The translations under genes and the position numbers were made by a program. Positions 43,703 through 52,775 of a stretch of DNA of 64,000 bases are shown in pieces. The notes below the pieces were generated by a model, which was not told where the DNA came from, made no database searches, and was given only the letters and a program-made list of their open reading frames with translations. The stretch is from Flexilinea sp. (GTDB lineage Bacteria; Chloroflexota; Anaerolineae; Anaerolineales; Anaerolineaceae). Numbering within the stretch: the first letter of the stretch is position 1; each line of letters starts with the position of its first letter. The stretch spans positions 36,458-100,457 of the forward strand of contig JASBYO010000001.1 of NCBI GenBank assembly GCA_029983925.1, read 5' to 3'.

Positions 43703-44833
43703 TTACTTTTCTCCTTCTTTTTCCGCTGCAATGTCGTTTTCGGGATCTTTGTCCGTCGAGACAATCTTTTTGAGTTTACGATTATCGATCACGCCGAATC
43801 CGATTACGAACAGCATGCACATCCCGATAATAATCGAATTCATCGAGGAAGCGACGCCGGTTTCGATCGACATTGTCGCGCCGCCGGCTTTTAACGCGGC
43901 GAAAAATAACGCGGAAAGGATGACCCCCAGCGGATTCCCGCCGGCCAATAACGCGACCGCGACGCTTTCGTAACCGACGCCGGTTACAAATTCCATGAAA
44001 ACGCGCCGCTTCAAGCCCATGACTTCAATCGCGCCGGAGATGCCGCCGATGACCGCCCCGATCGTGATAATCATCAGGATTTGTTTTCTCGAATCGACGC
44101 CGGCGTAACGGGCGGCGAAAGGGTTCGATCCGAGCATTTTGGTCCGATACCCGAAAGGCGTAAAATTTAATACGAAGTGCAGAATCAGACAGAGGATGAT
44201 TCCGATAAACGGTCCGGGATGAAGGCTTGAACCCGGAATAAGAATTGGAAGCCGCGCCGTCGCCTGAAATTGTTTCGACATCGGATAAAAAGCGCCGACT
44301 TCCGCGACCAACGGGAAATTTGAAACGACCCAGTTCGTCAGATAAATCGCGATGTAATTCAACATAATCGTTGCGGTGACTTCGTTGACGCCTTTATAAG
44401 CTTTCAAAAAGCCAGGAATTGCGCCCCAACAACCCGACAGCACAATCGCGCAAACGATACAGAGCAGGATGTGCAGACCCGGATGCAAGCCTAAATCTAA
44501 AACGCCGATGACCGCGGCGCCAATCGCGCCTAAATACATGTACCCTTCGATACCTGTGTTCCAGACGCCGGCTTTAATTCCGATCGCGACGCCGATCCCG
44601 CCCAATAGAAGCGGCGAAGCGCGAACCAATACGTTGCTCACAGCCTGCATGCTTCCGAAAGCGCCGCGGAAAAGCGCGCCGTAAGCAACGAACGGGTTCA
44701 CGCCTGAAAGCGCAATCAGCAAACCGCTCGCGAGTAAACCTAAAAAGATGCCGAAGAGGGTTCGTCCGGTCGTAAGGGATAAATTTTCAAAAATTGCAAA
44801 TTCGAATCGCTTGTTTTTCTTCAGAAGCTCCAT
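43703..44833 (-). CDS. Nucleoside-type ABC transporter permease 1 (YufP-like)
   Basis: 376 residues with eight to ten hydrophobic segments. GGIGVAIGIKAGVWNTGIEG, YKGVNEVTATIMLNYIAIYL and FGYRTKMLGSNPFAARYAGV are typical of this permease half. Two bases separate it from the ATPase gene. The C-terminus is charged (DPENDIAAEKEGEK) and cytoplasmic. Paralogue of 4599-5702. Confidence 0.9.
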   Translation of the reverse strand: MELLKKNKRFEFAIFENLSLTTGRTLFGIFLGLLASGLLIALSGVNPFVAYGALFRGAFGSMQAVSNVLVRASPLLLGGIGVAIGIKAGVWNTGIEGYMYLGAIGAAVIGVLDLGLHPGLHILLCIVCAIVLSGCWGAIPGFLKAYKGVNEVTATIMLNYIAIYLTNWVVSNFPLVAEVGAFYPMSKQFQATARLPILIPGSSLHPGPFIGIILCLILHFVLNFTPFGYRTKMLGSNPFAARYAGVDSRKQILMIITIGAVIGGISGAIEVMGLKRRVFMEFVTGVGYESVAVALLAGGNPLGVILSALFFAALKAGGATMSIETGVASSMNSIIIGMCMLFVIGFGVIDNRKLKKIVSTDKDPENDIAAEKEGEK

Positions 44834-44835
44834 GA

Positions 44836-46350
44836 TTAGTTCTCCGGATGATGTCCTAACATTAATTGTCCAATGACTTCCTGATCGGCGTCCTCTCCGT
44901 TTAGTTCGCCCATGATTTCTCCTCCGAACAGAACGATAATCCGGTCGCTCAACGCCATAACCTCTTGGAGTTCGGCGGAAATAAATAATACCGCGGCGCC
45001 GCGGTTCCGTTCTTTCAATAGCGTGTCATGAACGTTCGCGACTGCGCCTAAGTCGAGCCCTCGGGTCGGATGCGACGCGATGTCGAGTACCGGTTCAGGG
45101 TCGATTTCCCGCGCGATAACGACTTTTTGCTGATTCCCGCCGGACAGGTTGCGGACCCTTACGTCTTCTGACGGCGTTTTAACGTGATATTTTCGGATCA
45201 TATCCCGCGCGTGTTTTTTTATCGCCGTATATTGAAGGACATTATTTTGAGCGTACGGCGCGTTTTGATAATCCTTCATGATTAAATTGTCGGCGATACT
45301 GAAATCCATGACCAGCCCTGTTTTCTGGCGGTCCTCAGGAATAAATCCGACGAAAGTGGGGTCGGCGATTACGCCGGTCACTCTTTTATCGTTAATCGTG
45401 ATCGTCCCGCTTGTCGGTTTTCGTAATCCGGCGATGCATTCCGCCAATTCGCGCTGTCCGTTCCCGTCTACGCCGGCAACGCCAACGATTTCACCGGCGT
45501 GAACGGTCAGGTTCAAGTTTTTAAGCGCCTGGATGCCTCTGTCGTCTTTCGCGTTTACGTTTTTCATAACGAGCACGGGTTTCAGATCCTCAATGACCGG
45601 CCGGCTTTTTCGTTCAATCGTGACGGGACGGCCGACCATCATCTGCGCCAGTTTGATTTGCGTCGCGTCTTTCGTAGCCAGCGTTCCGATATATTTCCCG
45701 TCCCGAATAACCGTAATGCGGTCGGTGATTTGAATAACTTCGCGAAGTTTATGGCTGATGAAAATGACGGAACGCCCGTCCGCCGTAATTCGGCGAATCG
45801 CGCGGCATAATTGATCGCTTTCGGCCGGCGTCAGGACGGCGGTCGGTTCATCCAGAACCAAGACTTTACAATCTCTGTATAAAGCTTTGAGAATTTCTAC
45901 CCATTGCTGTTTCCCGACCGGCAGGCGCCAGACGATTTCATCCGGATCTACAAACAATTCATACTCTTCGCATAGCTGCAGCAGACGTTTTTTTGCCGGT
46001 TCAAGATCCAGCCGTTGTTTTTTCGTAGGGATTCCGAGGATAACGTTTTCAATTACCGAAAGGGTATCGACCAATTTAAAATGTTGATGAACCATTCCGA
46101 TACCTTGCTGAATCGCTTCAAGGGGGGAACCGATATGGACTTCTTTCCCGTCCAGCAATATTCTCCCTTCCGTCGGAGGATAAAGACCGTACAGCACGTT
46201 CATCAACGTCGTTTTCCCGGCGCCGTTTTCGCCGAGGAGGCCTAATACTTCTCCCTTTTTACAATCGATATTGACGTGATCGTTTGCTAAGACGCCGGGG
46301 AATTCAACAGTGATATCCTGCATTTGCAGCGCAAAATTGTTCTCATCCAT
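44836..46350 (-). CDS. Nucleoside-type ABC transporter, double ATP-binding protein
   Basis: 504 residues, two ABC domains. Domain 1 Walker A GENGAGKTT, Q-loop VHQHFKLV, Walker B VLVLDEPTAVLTP. Its signature is LPVGKQQWVEILK, with Pro in place of the usual Ser. Domain 2 has the degenerate GVDGNGQREL and signature LSGGNQQKVVIA. Same architecture as 3047-4606. Energises the second BMP-type importer. Confidence 0.92.
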   Translation of the reverse strand: MDENNFALQMQDITVEFPGVLANDHVNIDCKKGEVLGLLGENGAGKTTLMNVLYGLYPPTEGRILLDGKEVHIGSPLEAIQQGIGMVHQHFKLVDTLSVIENVILGIPTKKQRLDLEPAKKRLLQLCEEYELFVDPDEIVWRLPVGKQQWVEILKALYRDCKVLVLDEPTAVLTPAESDQLCRAIRRITADGRSVIFISHKLREVIQITDRITVIRDGKYIGTLATKDATQIKLAQMMVGRPVTIERKSRPVIEDLKPVLVMKNVNAKDDRGIQALKNLNLTVHAGEIVGVAGVDGNGQRELAECIAGLRKPTSGTITINDKRVTGVIADPTFVGFIPEDRQKTGLVMDFSIADNLIMKDYQNAPYAQNNVLQYTAIKKHARDMIRKYHVKTPSEDVRVRNLSGGNQQKVVIAREIDPEPVLDIASHPTRGLDLGAVANVHDTLLKERNRGAAVLFISAELQEVMALSDRIIVLFGGEIMGELNGEDADQEVIGQLMLGHHPEN

Positions 46351-46382
46351 GCGCGAAAAAATCCTCCCTTACTTTCATATTA

Positions 46383-46429
46383 AGAAAAACCGGGGGCATT
46401 TTACATTGTTGATTTGCCCGCCGGTTTTT
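46383..46429 (-). terminator. Stem-loop between binding protein and ATPase genes
   Basis: GAAAAACCGG..GGCA (46383-46397) pairs with TGCCCGCCGGTTTTTC (46414-46429) with one bulge. On the minus strand the stem ends in TTTTTC, so it is a plausible partial terminator after the binding-protein gene. Confidence 0.65.
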
Positions 46430-46469
46430 CAGGTTGATTAATGGATTAAGGAATCAGAGCGGATCGGCT

Positions 46470-47450
46470 CTAATCAACAATATCGATTTTACCAGCGATA
46501 AGATCCGCGATTGCCGCGTCATAAACCGCTTTCGCGTCGCTGTCTAAAGTCGTGTTGATAACCGGGGCGATTCCGTTATCCGCCATCCCGATGATATGCG
46601 ATTTCCCGTCGGTGAGCTTGCCGGTCGCTTCGAGGTATCCGAGAGCTTCCCAGGCGAATACGACGCTGCCGACCGTGACGTTTTCGGCGCTGTATTCCGC
46701 GGCGTAGTCCGCAACGGAACCAACGACCCAGACGTTCTCAGAATCTTGCGCCGCGGCGGCAACGCCGGCTCCGGCCGCGTCTAAGCAGGGAAATAATACG
46801 TCGTAACCCTGCGCGATCAACGCTAAGCTGGCTTCCCGCGCTTTAACCGTATCGGCCCAGTCGCCGGTCGTAATGGAGGTTGTTTCAATGTCGGGATTGA
46901 CGTAAGCTACGCCGGCGTAAAACCCGGCTTCCATCATTCGATGGTTATCGTAAAACTCGCCTACGATCATTGCGACTTTGTTGGTTTTCGTCGTTAAGCC
47001 GGCGAGGACGCCGCCGATAAAACCGGCGTGGCTGTAGCTGACGGTTGCCGCCGACATATTTTCAAGCCCGTACGTATCGGTACCGACGGAGAAGATAAAT
47101 TTCGTTTTCGGAAATTCCGCCGCGACGATCGAAAGAGCTTCTCCGAATTGTCCGCCTTGACCGATGACGATCGAATAACCTTGCTGGGCGAACTGACGAA
47201 TGACTTCGATTTGTTCGTCTTGCGTCACGCTTTCCTTATAAGCTGCTTTAATACCGAGTTCTTCCGCCGCGCGCATCATGCCTTCGTACGTGAATTGGTT
47301 GAACGCTTTGTCGGTAATTAATCCGGACAGAACCATCGCGACGCTGCCGGTCATATCCTCTTTCGTTTTGTCTCCTTTATTGCCGGTTCCGCAAGCTGCT
47401 AGCGACACGACCATGATAAAAACTAACGCGATAACTACTATTTTCTTCAT
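46470..47450 (-). CDS. BMP-family ABC transporter substrate-binding lipoprotein
   Basis: 326 residues. Signal peptide with lipobox LAAC, so membrane-anchored, unlike the copy at 1852. BMP motifs: VAMVLSGLITDKAFNQFTYE, QGYSIVIGQGGQFGEAL, HAGFIGGVLAGLTTKTNKVA and DAAGAGVAAAAQ. Lies between the hydantoinase gene and the ATPase. Ligand might be a nucleoside, base, ureide or hydantoin; the neighbouring hydantoinase suggests a pyrimidine or purine breakdown product. Confidence 0.88.
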   Translation of the reverse strand: MKKIVVIALVFIMVVSLAACGTGNKGDKTKEDMTGSVAMVLSGLITDKAFNQFTYEGMMRAAEELGIKAAYKESVTQDEQIEVIRQFAQQGYSIVIGQGGQFGEALSIVAAEFPKTKFIFSVGTDTYGLENMSAATVSYSHAGFIGGVLAGLTTKTNKVAMIVGEFYDNHRMMEAGFYAGVAYVNPDIETTSITTGDWADTVKAREASLALIAQGYDVLFPCLDAAGAGVAAAAQDSENVWVVGSVADYAAEYSAENVTVGSVVFAWEALGYLEATGKLTDGKSHIIGMADNGIAPVINTTLDSDAKAVYDAAIADLIAGKIDIVD

Positions 47451-47518
47451 CTTTTTCTCCTAAGAACGTTTTCTGTTGGCGGCAATCATGCTTTGATGAC
47501 TGAATTGCCCATTCTAAA

Positions 47519-48907
47519 TTAATGCTCCAATCGTCGGAATAATCTTTTTCCATGACCGGGCGAGCCGCAAAGTTCGTAATCCCGCAGAACGGTTTCGCCG
47601 CGGCAGAGCAATGCCTTCGTTTTCCCGGTTACCTTTTTCCCTTCAAACGGGCAGAAATCGGTATTCATGTGAAGCGTTGAAGCTGTCATGATCCATTCGA
47701 TTTTTGAGTCAAAAAGACAAATATCCGCGTCGGATCCCGGCTGAAGCGTCCCTTTATCCTTCAATCCGAAAAGTTTCGCCGGATTCGTTGAGGTCAGCGC
47801 GACCAATCGCTGTAAATCGATCCGTTTTTTCAGGACGCCTTCGGTATACAGGAGCGTCAGCCGCGGTTCGACGCCCGGCATTCCGTTCGGAACTTTATCG
47901 AATCGGCCCTCACTGAGATCTTTTCTCATTCGGCTCGGCAGGCCGGCATCGTCGGAAGATACGACTTCAAGCGGTCCTTTTTCGGCGGCAATCCAAAGTT
48001 GATTTAAATCATGATTTTTTCTTAACGGCGGCGAGCAGATCCAGAGATAACCGTCTTCGCCCGACAGCTTTTCGTCCGTCAGCATCATGTAATGCGTGCA
48101 GGTTTCAGCGTGGATCGGCAATCCGTCGGCTTTAGCGTCGGCGATAATGCGGACGCTGTCCTCTGTTGACGCATGGACGATATATACCGGCGCTTCTGCG
48201 ATTTTCATTAAATCGACGACGCGCTGAATCGCCATATTTTCAGCCGTGGCAGGACGCGTTTTGGCGTGATAAATCCAATCCTTATGCCCTTCCGCAATCG
48301 CTTTGCAGGTCAGATATTCGCAAGTCGCGTCATGCTCGCAATGGATCATCAGCATCCCGTCGCTTTGAGCCGTTTTCTCGAGAACTTTCAATAAACTGTC
48401 GTCGTCCATGAGCCGGCCGGAATGACGGTACGTCGTAAAGCATTTATAAGTCGGAACGCCCATCTTGACCAGATCCGGTATCTCGTTTAAGGTAGATTCG
48501 CCTGCGTCGTAAATTAAACTGTGCATGCTCCAATCGACATAGGCCCGTCCCCGATTCTTTTCATCCCAATCTTTTACGTTCTGGATTAAGGAAGCGCCTT
48601 TGGATTGGTTCGAGAAACTGATAACGGACGTAATCCCGCCATAGGCGCAGGCTTTGGTTCCGGTCAGCAAATCGTGATCTGTCGTTCCGCCCATGAACGG
48701 CGCGTCGAAATGGACGTGAGGTTCAACCAGTCCGGGCATAACGGTCAATCCGTCGGCGTTGATTTTCTCGTCGAAAGTTTCTTTCGAAAAACTCCCGCAC
48801 GTACCTAACGCTTCGATTTTTTCGCCTCGGACGACAATATCATACTTGCCAATAAAATCTTTTGTGACAACAAGTCCATCGTGGATCAAGGTTTTTTTCG
48901 TGTTCAA
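47519..48907 (-). CDS. Hydantoinase/dihydropyrimidinase-family amidohydrolase
   Basis: 462 residues. Cyclic-amidohydrolase TIM barrel with metal ligands HVHFDAP (His-x-His), the likely carboxylated Lys in VPTYKCFTTYR, MIHCEHD, YIVHAST and Asp in SSDDAGLPS. Family members open cyclic ureides: dihydropyrimidinase, hydantoinase, allantoinase. The start is TTG at 48907 with GAGGAC about 7 nt upstream. It precedes the second BMP transporter on the same strand and has a very good promoter at 48975-49002. Substrate among the ureides is unresolved. Confidence 0.87.
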   Translation of the reverse strand: MNTKKTLIHDGLVVTKDFIGKYDIVVRGEKIEALGTCGSFSKETFDEKINADGLTVMPGLVEPHVHFDAPFMGGTTDHDLLTGTKACAYGGITSVISFSNQSKGASLIQNVKDWDEKNRGRAYVDWSMHSLIYDAGESTLNEIPDLVKMGVPTYKCFTTYRHSGRLMDDDSLLKVLEKTAQSDGMLMIHCEHDATCEYLTCKAIAEGHKDWIYHAKTRPATAENMAIQRVVDLMKIAEAPVYIVHASTEDSVRIIADAKADGLPIHAETCTHYMMLTDEKLSGEDGYLWICSPPLRKNHDLNQLWIAAEKGPLEVVSSDDAGLPSRMRKDLSEGRFDKVPNGMPGVEPRLTLLYTEGVLKKRIDLQRLVALTSTNPAKLFGLKDKGTLQPGSDADICLFDSKIEWIMTASTLHMNTDFCPFEGKKVTGKTKALLCRGETVLRDYELCGSPGHGKRLFRRLEH

Positions 48908-49290
48908 TTTTTTGTCCTCATCAAGAATAGTTAACCGTTTGTCTCTGTGCGTCTTTAAATTATGGATTTTTTTTATTTTAGCGTTTTTTAAATGTCTGTC
49001 AACAATATTGTCTCTATGAGTTGTAGCTTGAGGTTTTGTGTGAAAAAGTTATTATTTCATAAGATGCTTTTATTTTTAGGGGAGATAAACGGTTTTTTAT
49101 AAGGTTATCGGAATAAGATTCTGCCGCCGGCTTTGAAAGAGAGATCCCGGCTGGTTGGTTTTGAAGTTATATTAGGGAACGAGTTATTTCTGCGATTGGA
49201 GCGATCGGTTTTCTTTATTAATGTGCCGGGACAATCCCGAAGGGCAGTCCCATGTATAATAATGAAAAATATCATTGGAAGGAGCGCCCT
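48908..49290. other. AT-rich divergent regulatory region
   Basis: About 380 bp, visibly richer in A and T than the flanks, between the hydantoinase gene (minus) and the PadR gene (plus). Holds a strong minus-strand promoter, the repeats described separately, and a TATAAT (49255-49260) in front of padR overlapped by a GGGAC...GTCCC inverted repeat (49228-49251). No gene recognised. Confidence 0.65.
48939..49018 (-). promoter_or_regulatory. Hydantoinase/transporter operon promoter with flanking repeats
   Basis: Minus strand: TTGACA (48997-49002), 16-bp spacer, TAAAAT (48975-48980). Repeats CA(C/T)AGAGACAA lie on both sides, at 49008-49018 just upstream of -35 and at 48939-48949 downstream of the start, 69 bp apart. 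They may be regulator sites. Confidence 0.7.
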
Positions 49291-49863
49291 ATGCCGCGAA
49301 CACCGGAACCGTATTCAACCGAGTATTTGTTGTTGGGACTGATCCAAGCGAACCCGATCCACCCCTATGATTTGCATAAGCATTTATCCGACGACGCGGA
49401 TTTACGGCTGATTTGGCGATTTAATCAGAGTCAGCTATATGCGACGGTGGATAAGCTCGAAAAGGCGGGGCTGATCTTTTCGACGATATCGGACGGCTCC
49501 GCGTTCCCGTTTCGGAAGATTTACAGAATTACCGATTCAGGCGCGGATTTATTCGAGGATTGGCTGTTGAAACCGGTCGAAAACCAACGGAATTTGCGGC
49601 GCGATTTTCTGATGAAACTGTACTTTCTAATGGATGCGCCGCTGGAATTATACGATCAGGTTTTCAAGAATCAGTTATCCTGTTGTTTTCGTTGGCTCGA
49701 CCGGCAGGAAGCCAATTTAGCCGATTTAGAGGCCGGCGAAATCTATCGGCGGGCGGTCTTCCGGTTTCGCGTTTTGACGACCCGCTCCAATATCGAATGG
49801 CTGAAAGATTGCTTAGCAATGCGGCTCGGAAGCGGCGAAGCTGGAATTCGGCCGCGTCCGTAA
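49291..49863 (+). CDS. PadR-family transcriptional regulator
   Basis: 190 residues. Winged-helix N-terminus: YSTEYLLLGLIQANPIHPYD, HKHLSDD, FNQSQLYATVDKLEKAGLI and the wing KIYRITDSGADLFEDWL. The C-terminal Vir_C-like helical part mediates dimerisation. Start 49291 with GGAAGGAG. It is 13 bp upstream of xdhC and divergent from the hydantoinase operon, so it may control both sides. Effector unknown. Confidence 0.87.
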   Translation: MPRTPEPYSTEYLLLGLIQANPIHPYDLHKHLSDDADLRLIWRFNQSQLYATVDKLEKAGLIFSTISDGSAFPFRKIYRITDSGADLFEDWLLKPVENQRNLRRDFLMKLYFLMDAPLELYDQVFKNQLSCCFRWLDRQEANLADLEAGEIYRRAVFRFRVLTTRSNIEWLKDCLAMRLGSGEAGIRPRP

Positions 49864-49876
49864 ACGAGGAAAATTT

Positions 49877-50911
49877 ATGATGAATTATTTTTACGGTTCG
49901 GTGTCGCGCCGGTTGGCGAAAGGCGAGTCGGTCGCGTTTGCCACGATTTTTGAAAACGTCGGTTCAAGTCCGCGCCACGCGGGCGCGAAGATGGCGATTT
50001 TTTCGGATGGGTCGATTTTGGAAACGATCGGCGGCGGGAAGTTGGAAGCGATGGCGATCGAAGCGGCGAAAAACGCGCTTAAGAGCGGTTCCGGCAGTTT
50101 GCTTCATTTCGATTTGACGAACGAAGACGCGGCGGGCTCCGACATGATCTGCGGCGGGTACGGCGATATTTTGATCAGCGTTTTAAACGGCGCCGACGCT
50201 TCGGTCCGCTCGGTCTTTATGGCTGCGGCGGAAACTGAAGCGAAAAATGAGATCGGTTGGCTGATTACGCGATTTACGGCGGAAGGCGGACCGAATCAAT
50301 TCTGTTTTGTCGACGCCGAGGGCGTGAAGACCGAGCCGTTTAAAGGGGATGACTTCGATTTAGCGGAACTAAAAGGAACCCCGGGGAGAATCGGCGTCCA
50401 TTCCGGCGTTCTCGAACGGTCTGATATCTATTTGGAGACGGTCCGGCCGTCGGAACGGGTATATATTTTTGGCGGCGGTCACGTCGCGAAAGAGACGGCT
50501 TTTCTCTGCAATTTAGCTTCGTTTCGGACGATCGTTATCGACGATCGCGCCGAATATGTCAGCGCGGAACGGTTCCCGAATTCGGAACGCGTCCAAGTAG
50601 ATACATACGCGGATTTATCCCGTTTCCAAATTTCAGCGCGTGATTATATCGTTATTCTGACGCGCGGTCATTTAGGCGATTACGACGTGTTGAAATGGGC
50701 GTTGACGACGGACGCGCCATATATCGGCATGATCGGCAGCCGCGCGAAACGCGAAAAAATTTACGAGCGGTTGCGCGGCGAAGGCGTCGCCGAGCCGCAG
50801 CTCAAGCGCGTAACCTCTCCGATCGGGATACCGATCGCCGGCGAGACGCCGTTCGAGATCGGCGTCAGTATCGTTGCGCAGCTGATCGATTTCCGCGGAA
50901 CGCATTCGTAA
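49877..50911 (+). CDS. xdhC: XdhC/CoxI-family molybdenum hydroxylase maturation protein
   Basis: 344 residues. N-terminal XdhC_CoxI domain with ATIFENVGSSPRHAGAKM and IGGGKLEAMA, and a Cys in SDMICGGYGDI. C-terminal Rossmann XdhC domain with YIFGGGHVAKETAFLC and VILTRGHLGDYDVLKWAL. Such proteins insert the sulfurated molybdenum cofactor into xanthine dehydrogenase-type enzymes. With yqeB, yqeC and selD nearby this points to a selenium-dependent Mo hydroxylase. Start ATG 49877 with GAGGAAA; an ATG follows directly. Confidence 0.88.
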   Translation: MMNYFYGSVSRRLAKGESVAFATIFENVGSSPRHAGAKMAIFSDGSILETIGGGKLEAMAIEAAKNALKSGSGSLLHFDLTNEDAAGSDMICGGYGDILISVLNGADASVRSVFMAAAETEAKNEIGWLITRFTAEGGPNQFCFVDAEGVKTEPFKGDDFDLAELKGTPGRIGVHSGVLERSDIYLETVRPSERVYIFGGGHVAKETAFLCNLASFRTIVIDDRAEYVSAERFPNSERVQVDTYADLSRFQISARDYIVILTRGHLGDYDVLKWALTTDAPYIGMIGSRAKREKIYERLRGEGVAEPQLKRVTSPIGIPIAGETPFEIGVSIVAQLIDFRGTHS

Positions 50912-50942
50912 TTCCGACATTTTCCGTAACCCAAAGTAAATT

Positions 50943-50980
50943 AAAGAAACGCGGCCGGTACGCGTTTTCTTTCTTTCTTT
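50943..50980. terminator. Terminator between convergent xdhC and yqeB
   Basis: AAAGAAACGCG (50943-50953) pairs with CGCGTTTTCTTT (50961-50972), one extra T, with pyrimidine-rich flanks. Can serve xdhC on the plus strand. Confidence 0.7.
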
Positions 50981-50989
50981 TTTTCTTTG

Positions 50990-51847
50990 TCATTGACCTT
51001 CCGGATTCAACGGGAAACGGGTCAGGATCGCTTCAAGAACGCCGCCGGCGATACTCAGCGCTTTATCGGAAACTGTGAAGCAATGAGCCGGGTTGCCGCG
51101 CGGATCGATATCCATTATTTTGAGACCGCTTCGGACGGTTAATCCCGGGTATAACGCGCCGCGTACGATTCCGTCGAGCGTCGCGGCGATTACCGCCGGA
51201 TTTGAATTATGCAATGGGTTGCATATTTCAGCAATCGGTTGCTCTTTTTTGACGGAAGTCCCGATTTCAACCAACGGATAAAAGACGCCGGAACAAGGCG
51301 CTTTGATAACGCGCGTCGGACCTTCTCCGCGGATCAGCCCCGGGACGCCGGTATTAGGTTCGGCTTCGCCTTCCCAGAATACGCGGCCCAGGTTATGGCC
51401 GCGGTTGGTTTCGATCACCGCATGAACATTTTCCCCGGATCGAAAGCCGGGGCCTAATCCGATTACGAGCGGCGCGTCGTCCCGCGAAACGTCGTCCCGG
51501 TAGGTCTTCATGATCCGCGCGTCGATCAGGACGTCCGGCTCGATCAGGCTGACTTGATCCAGATCGGGGTCGATCAGGAGCGGAATTTCACCGTTTATCC
51601 AAAGATCCCCAACCTCCGAAATTTCCCGAACGACGCGGCAGCGCCGTTCTTCGACAGTCGCCTCGCCGGTGAAAACGGCGTTCGCAAAAGCGACGCTTCT
51701 TCGAATACAAAGCGGTTCAGGCAGCTCGCTCATCACAATGCGGAACCCGCAGCGCGTCAAACGCAGCGCGACACCGCTCGCCAGGTCGCCCGCGCCGCGG
51801 ATCGCGACGATCCGATTTTTGCCGGACCTGCTGTCATACTTATTCAT
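50990..51847 (-). CDS. yqeB: Selenium-dependent molybdenum hydroxylase system protein YqeB
   Basis: 285 residues. The YqeB/EF2563 family is marked by VAIRGAGDLASGVALRLTRC near the N-terminus, DARIMKTYRDDVSRDDAPLV, IGLGPGF and NRGHNLGRVFWEGEAEPNTG. Comparative genomics links this family with selD and yqeC to the labile selenium cofactor of xanthine dehydrogenase-like enzymes. Downstream of yqeC on the minus strand with a 12-bp gap. Biochemical role unproven. Confidence 0.9.
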   Translation of the reverse strand: MNKYDSRSGKNRIVAIRGAGDLASGVALRLTRCGFRIVMSELPEPLCIRRSVAFANAVFTGEATVEERRCRVVREISEVGDLWINGEIPLLIDPDLDQVSLIEPDVLIDARIMKTYRDDVSRDDAPLVIGLGPGFRSGENVHAVIETNRGHNLGRVFWEGEAEPNTGVPGLIRGEGPTRVIKAPCSGVFYPLVEIGTSVKKEQPIAEICNPLHNSNPAVIAATLDGIVRGALYPGLTVRSGLKIMDIDPRGNPAHCFTVSDKALSIAGGVLEAILTRFPLNPEGQ

Positions 51848-51859
51848 CTATTCATCCCT

Positions 51860-52639
51860 TTATTTCGTGTCGTTTCGTAATTCGGCTATCCAGGCGCCGC
51901 GTTTCAGACAGGTAATCCATACGCGGTCAACGCCGGTCGTAAGCGCTTCCGTTCCGATCGAACGGGCGCGGTCAACGAGCGGGCCGTTATCCGCCTGATT
52001 CAAAAGCAATATTTTCTCCGCGCCGGGCGGAACGCCTTTGAACGCGCCGCGCGGATGGCGGACAAGCTTCAGGATCGTATCCGCGCCGATCGGCGCGCCG
52101 GGTTCGGCGTTCGTACACTTGAGGAAAAGCGGCAGCCGGTGAACGGTTGAGTCGTCCGCGGGACGGTCCAATACGCTTAGGCCGATACAAGCGACGACGA
52201 GATCGGTTTGCGGCGGAACGACCGGTTCATGATCCGCCGGCGCTTTAATCGCGCTGCAGTGGGCCCCGTCAGCTTCGACTATCATTGAATAACCGCAATT
52301 TTTCACCGCCGCCGCGATTTTTTCAGCGTCCGGCAGGCGAAGCCCCGATACTTTTTGACCTCCCGGTTCTCCGTTGAGATCGGATACCCAGACGACATGG
52401 CGCTGAACGGCGCGTTCCGGATCGCGGAGGAACGCTTCGGGCGTGAGCCGGATATCGGCGGCCTGGATTTGGTTAACGCCGACTTTTGTGGTTGTGGTGA
52501 CGATAACCGGATGGTCCTGACGCCGGGCTAACGAGAAAAGCGCGCTCGTTTTTCCGCCGCCGCCGACGAGGCTGACGATCGATCCGGGCGGAAGCGCGGC
52601 GATCGGGCTTACAGGTTCGGATAACGGTAATTTCGGCAT
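51860..52639 (-). CDS. yqeC: Putative selenium-dependent hydroxylase accessory protein YqeC
   Basis: 259 residues. P-loop SLVGGGGKTSALFSLA, VIVTTTTKVGV, MIVEADGAHCSAIKAP, and a late LLLNQADN. This matches the YqeC family found with yqeB and selD. The ATG at 52639 has GGAG about 11 nt upstream; an in-frame TTG at 52684 would add a basic extension and overlap the divergent promoter region. Function in selenium or molybdopterin cofactor maturation is predicted only. Confidence 0.87.
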   Translation of the reverse strand: MPKLPLSEPVSPIAALPPGSIVSLVGGGGKTSALFSLARRQDHPVIVTTTTKVGVNQIQAADIRLTPEAFLRDPERAVQRHVVWVSDLNGEPGGQKVSGLRLPDAEKIAAAVKNCGYSMIVEADGAHCSAIKAPADHEPVVPPQTDLVVACIGLSVLDRPADDSTVHRLPLFLKCTNAEPGAPIGADTILKLVRHPRGAFKGVPPGAEKILLLNQADNGPLVDRARSIGTEALTTGVDRVWITCLKRGAWIAELRNDTK

Positions 52640-52775
52640 CTTTTTATTCGCTCCGGACAGCAGTCTTTTCCTCTTTTTGGGCAAGGTTATTATAATTGGA
52701 AGCGGCGGTTATTTTATTAATACTTATTTTACTTTTATCAGCGCGAAATCTGCGGCGTTGGCATTAAGGAGGAAG

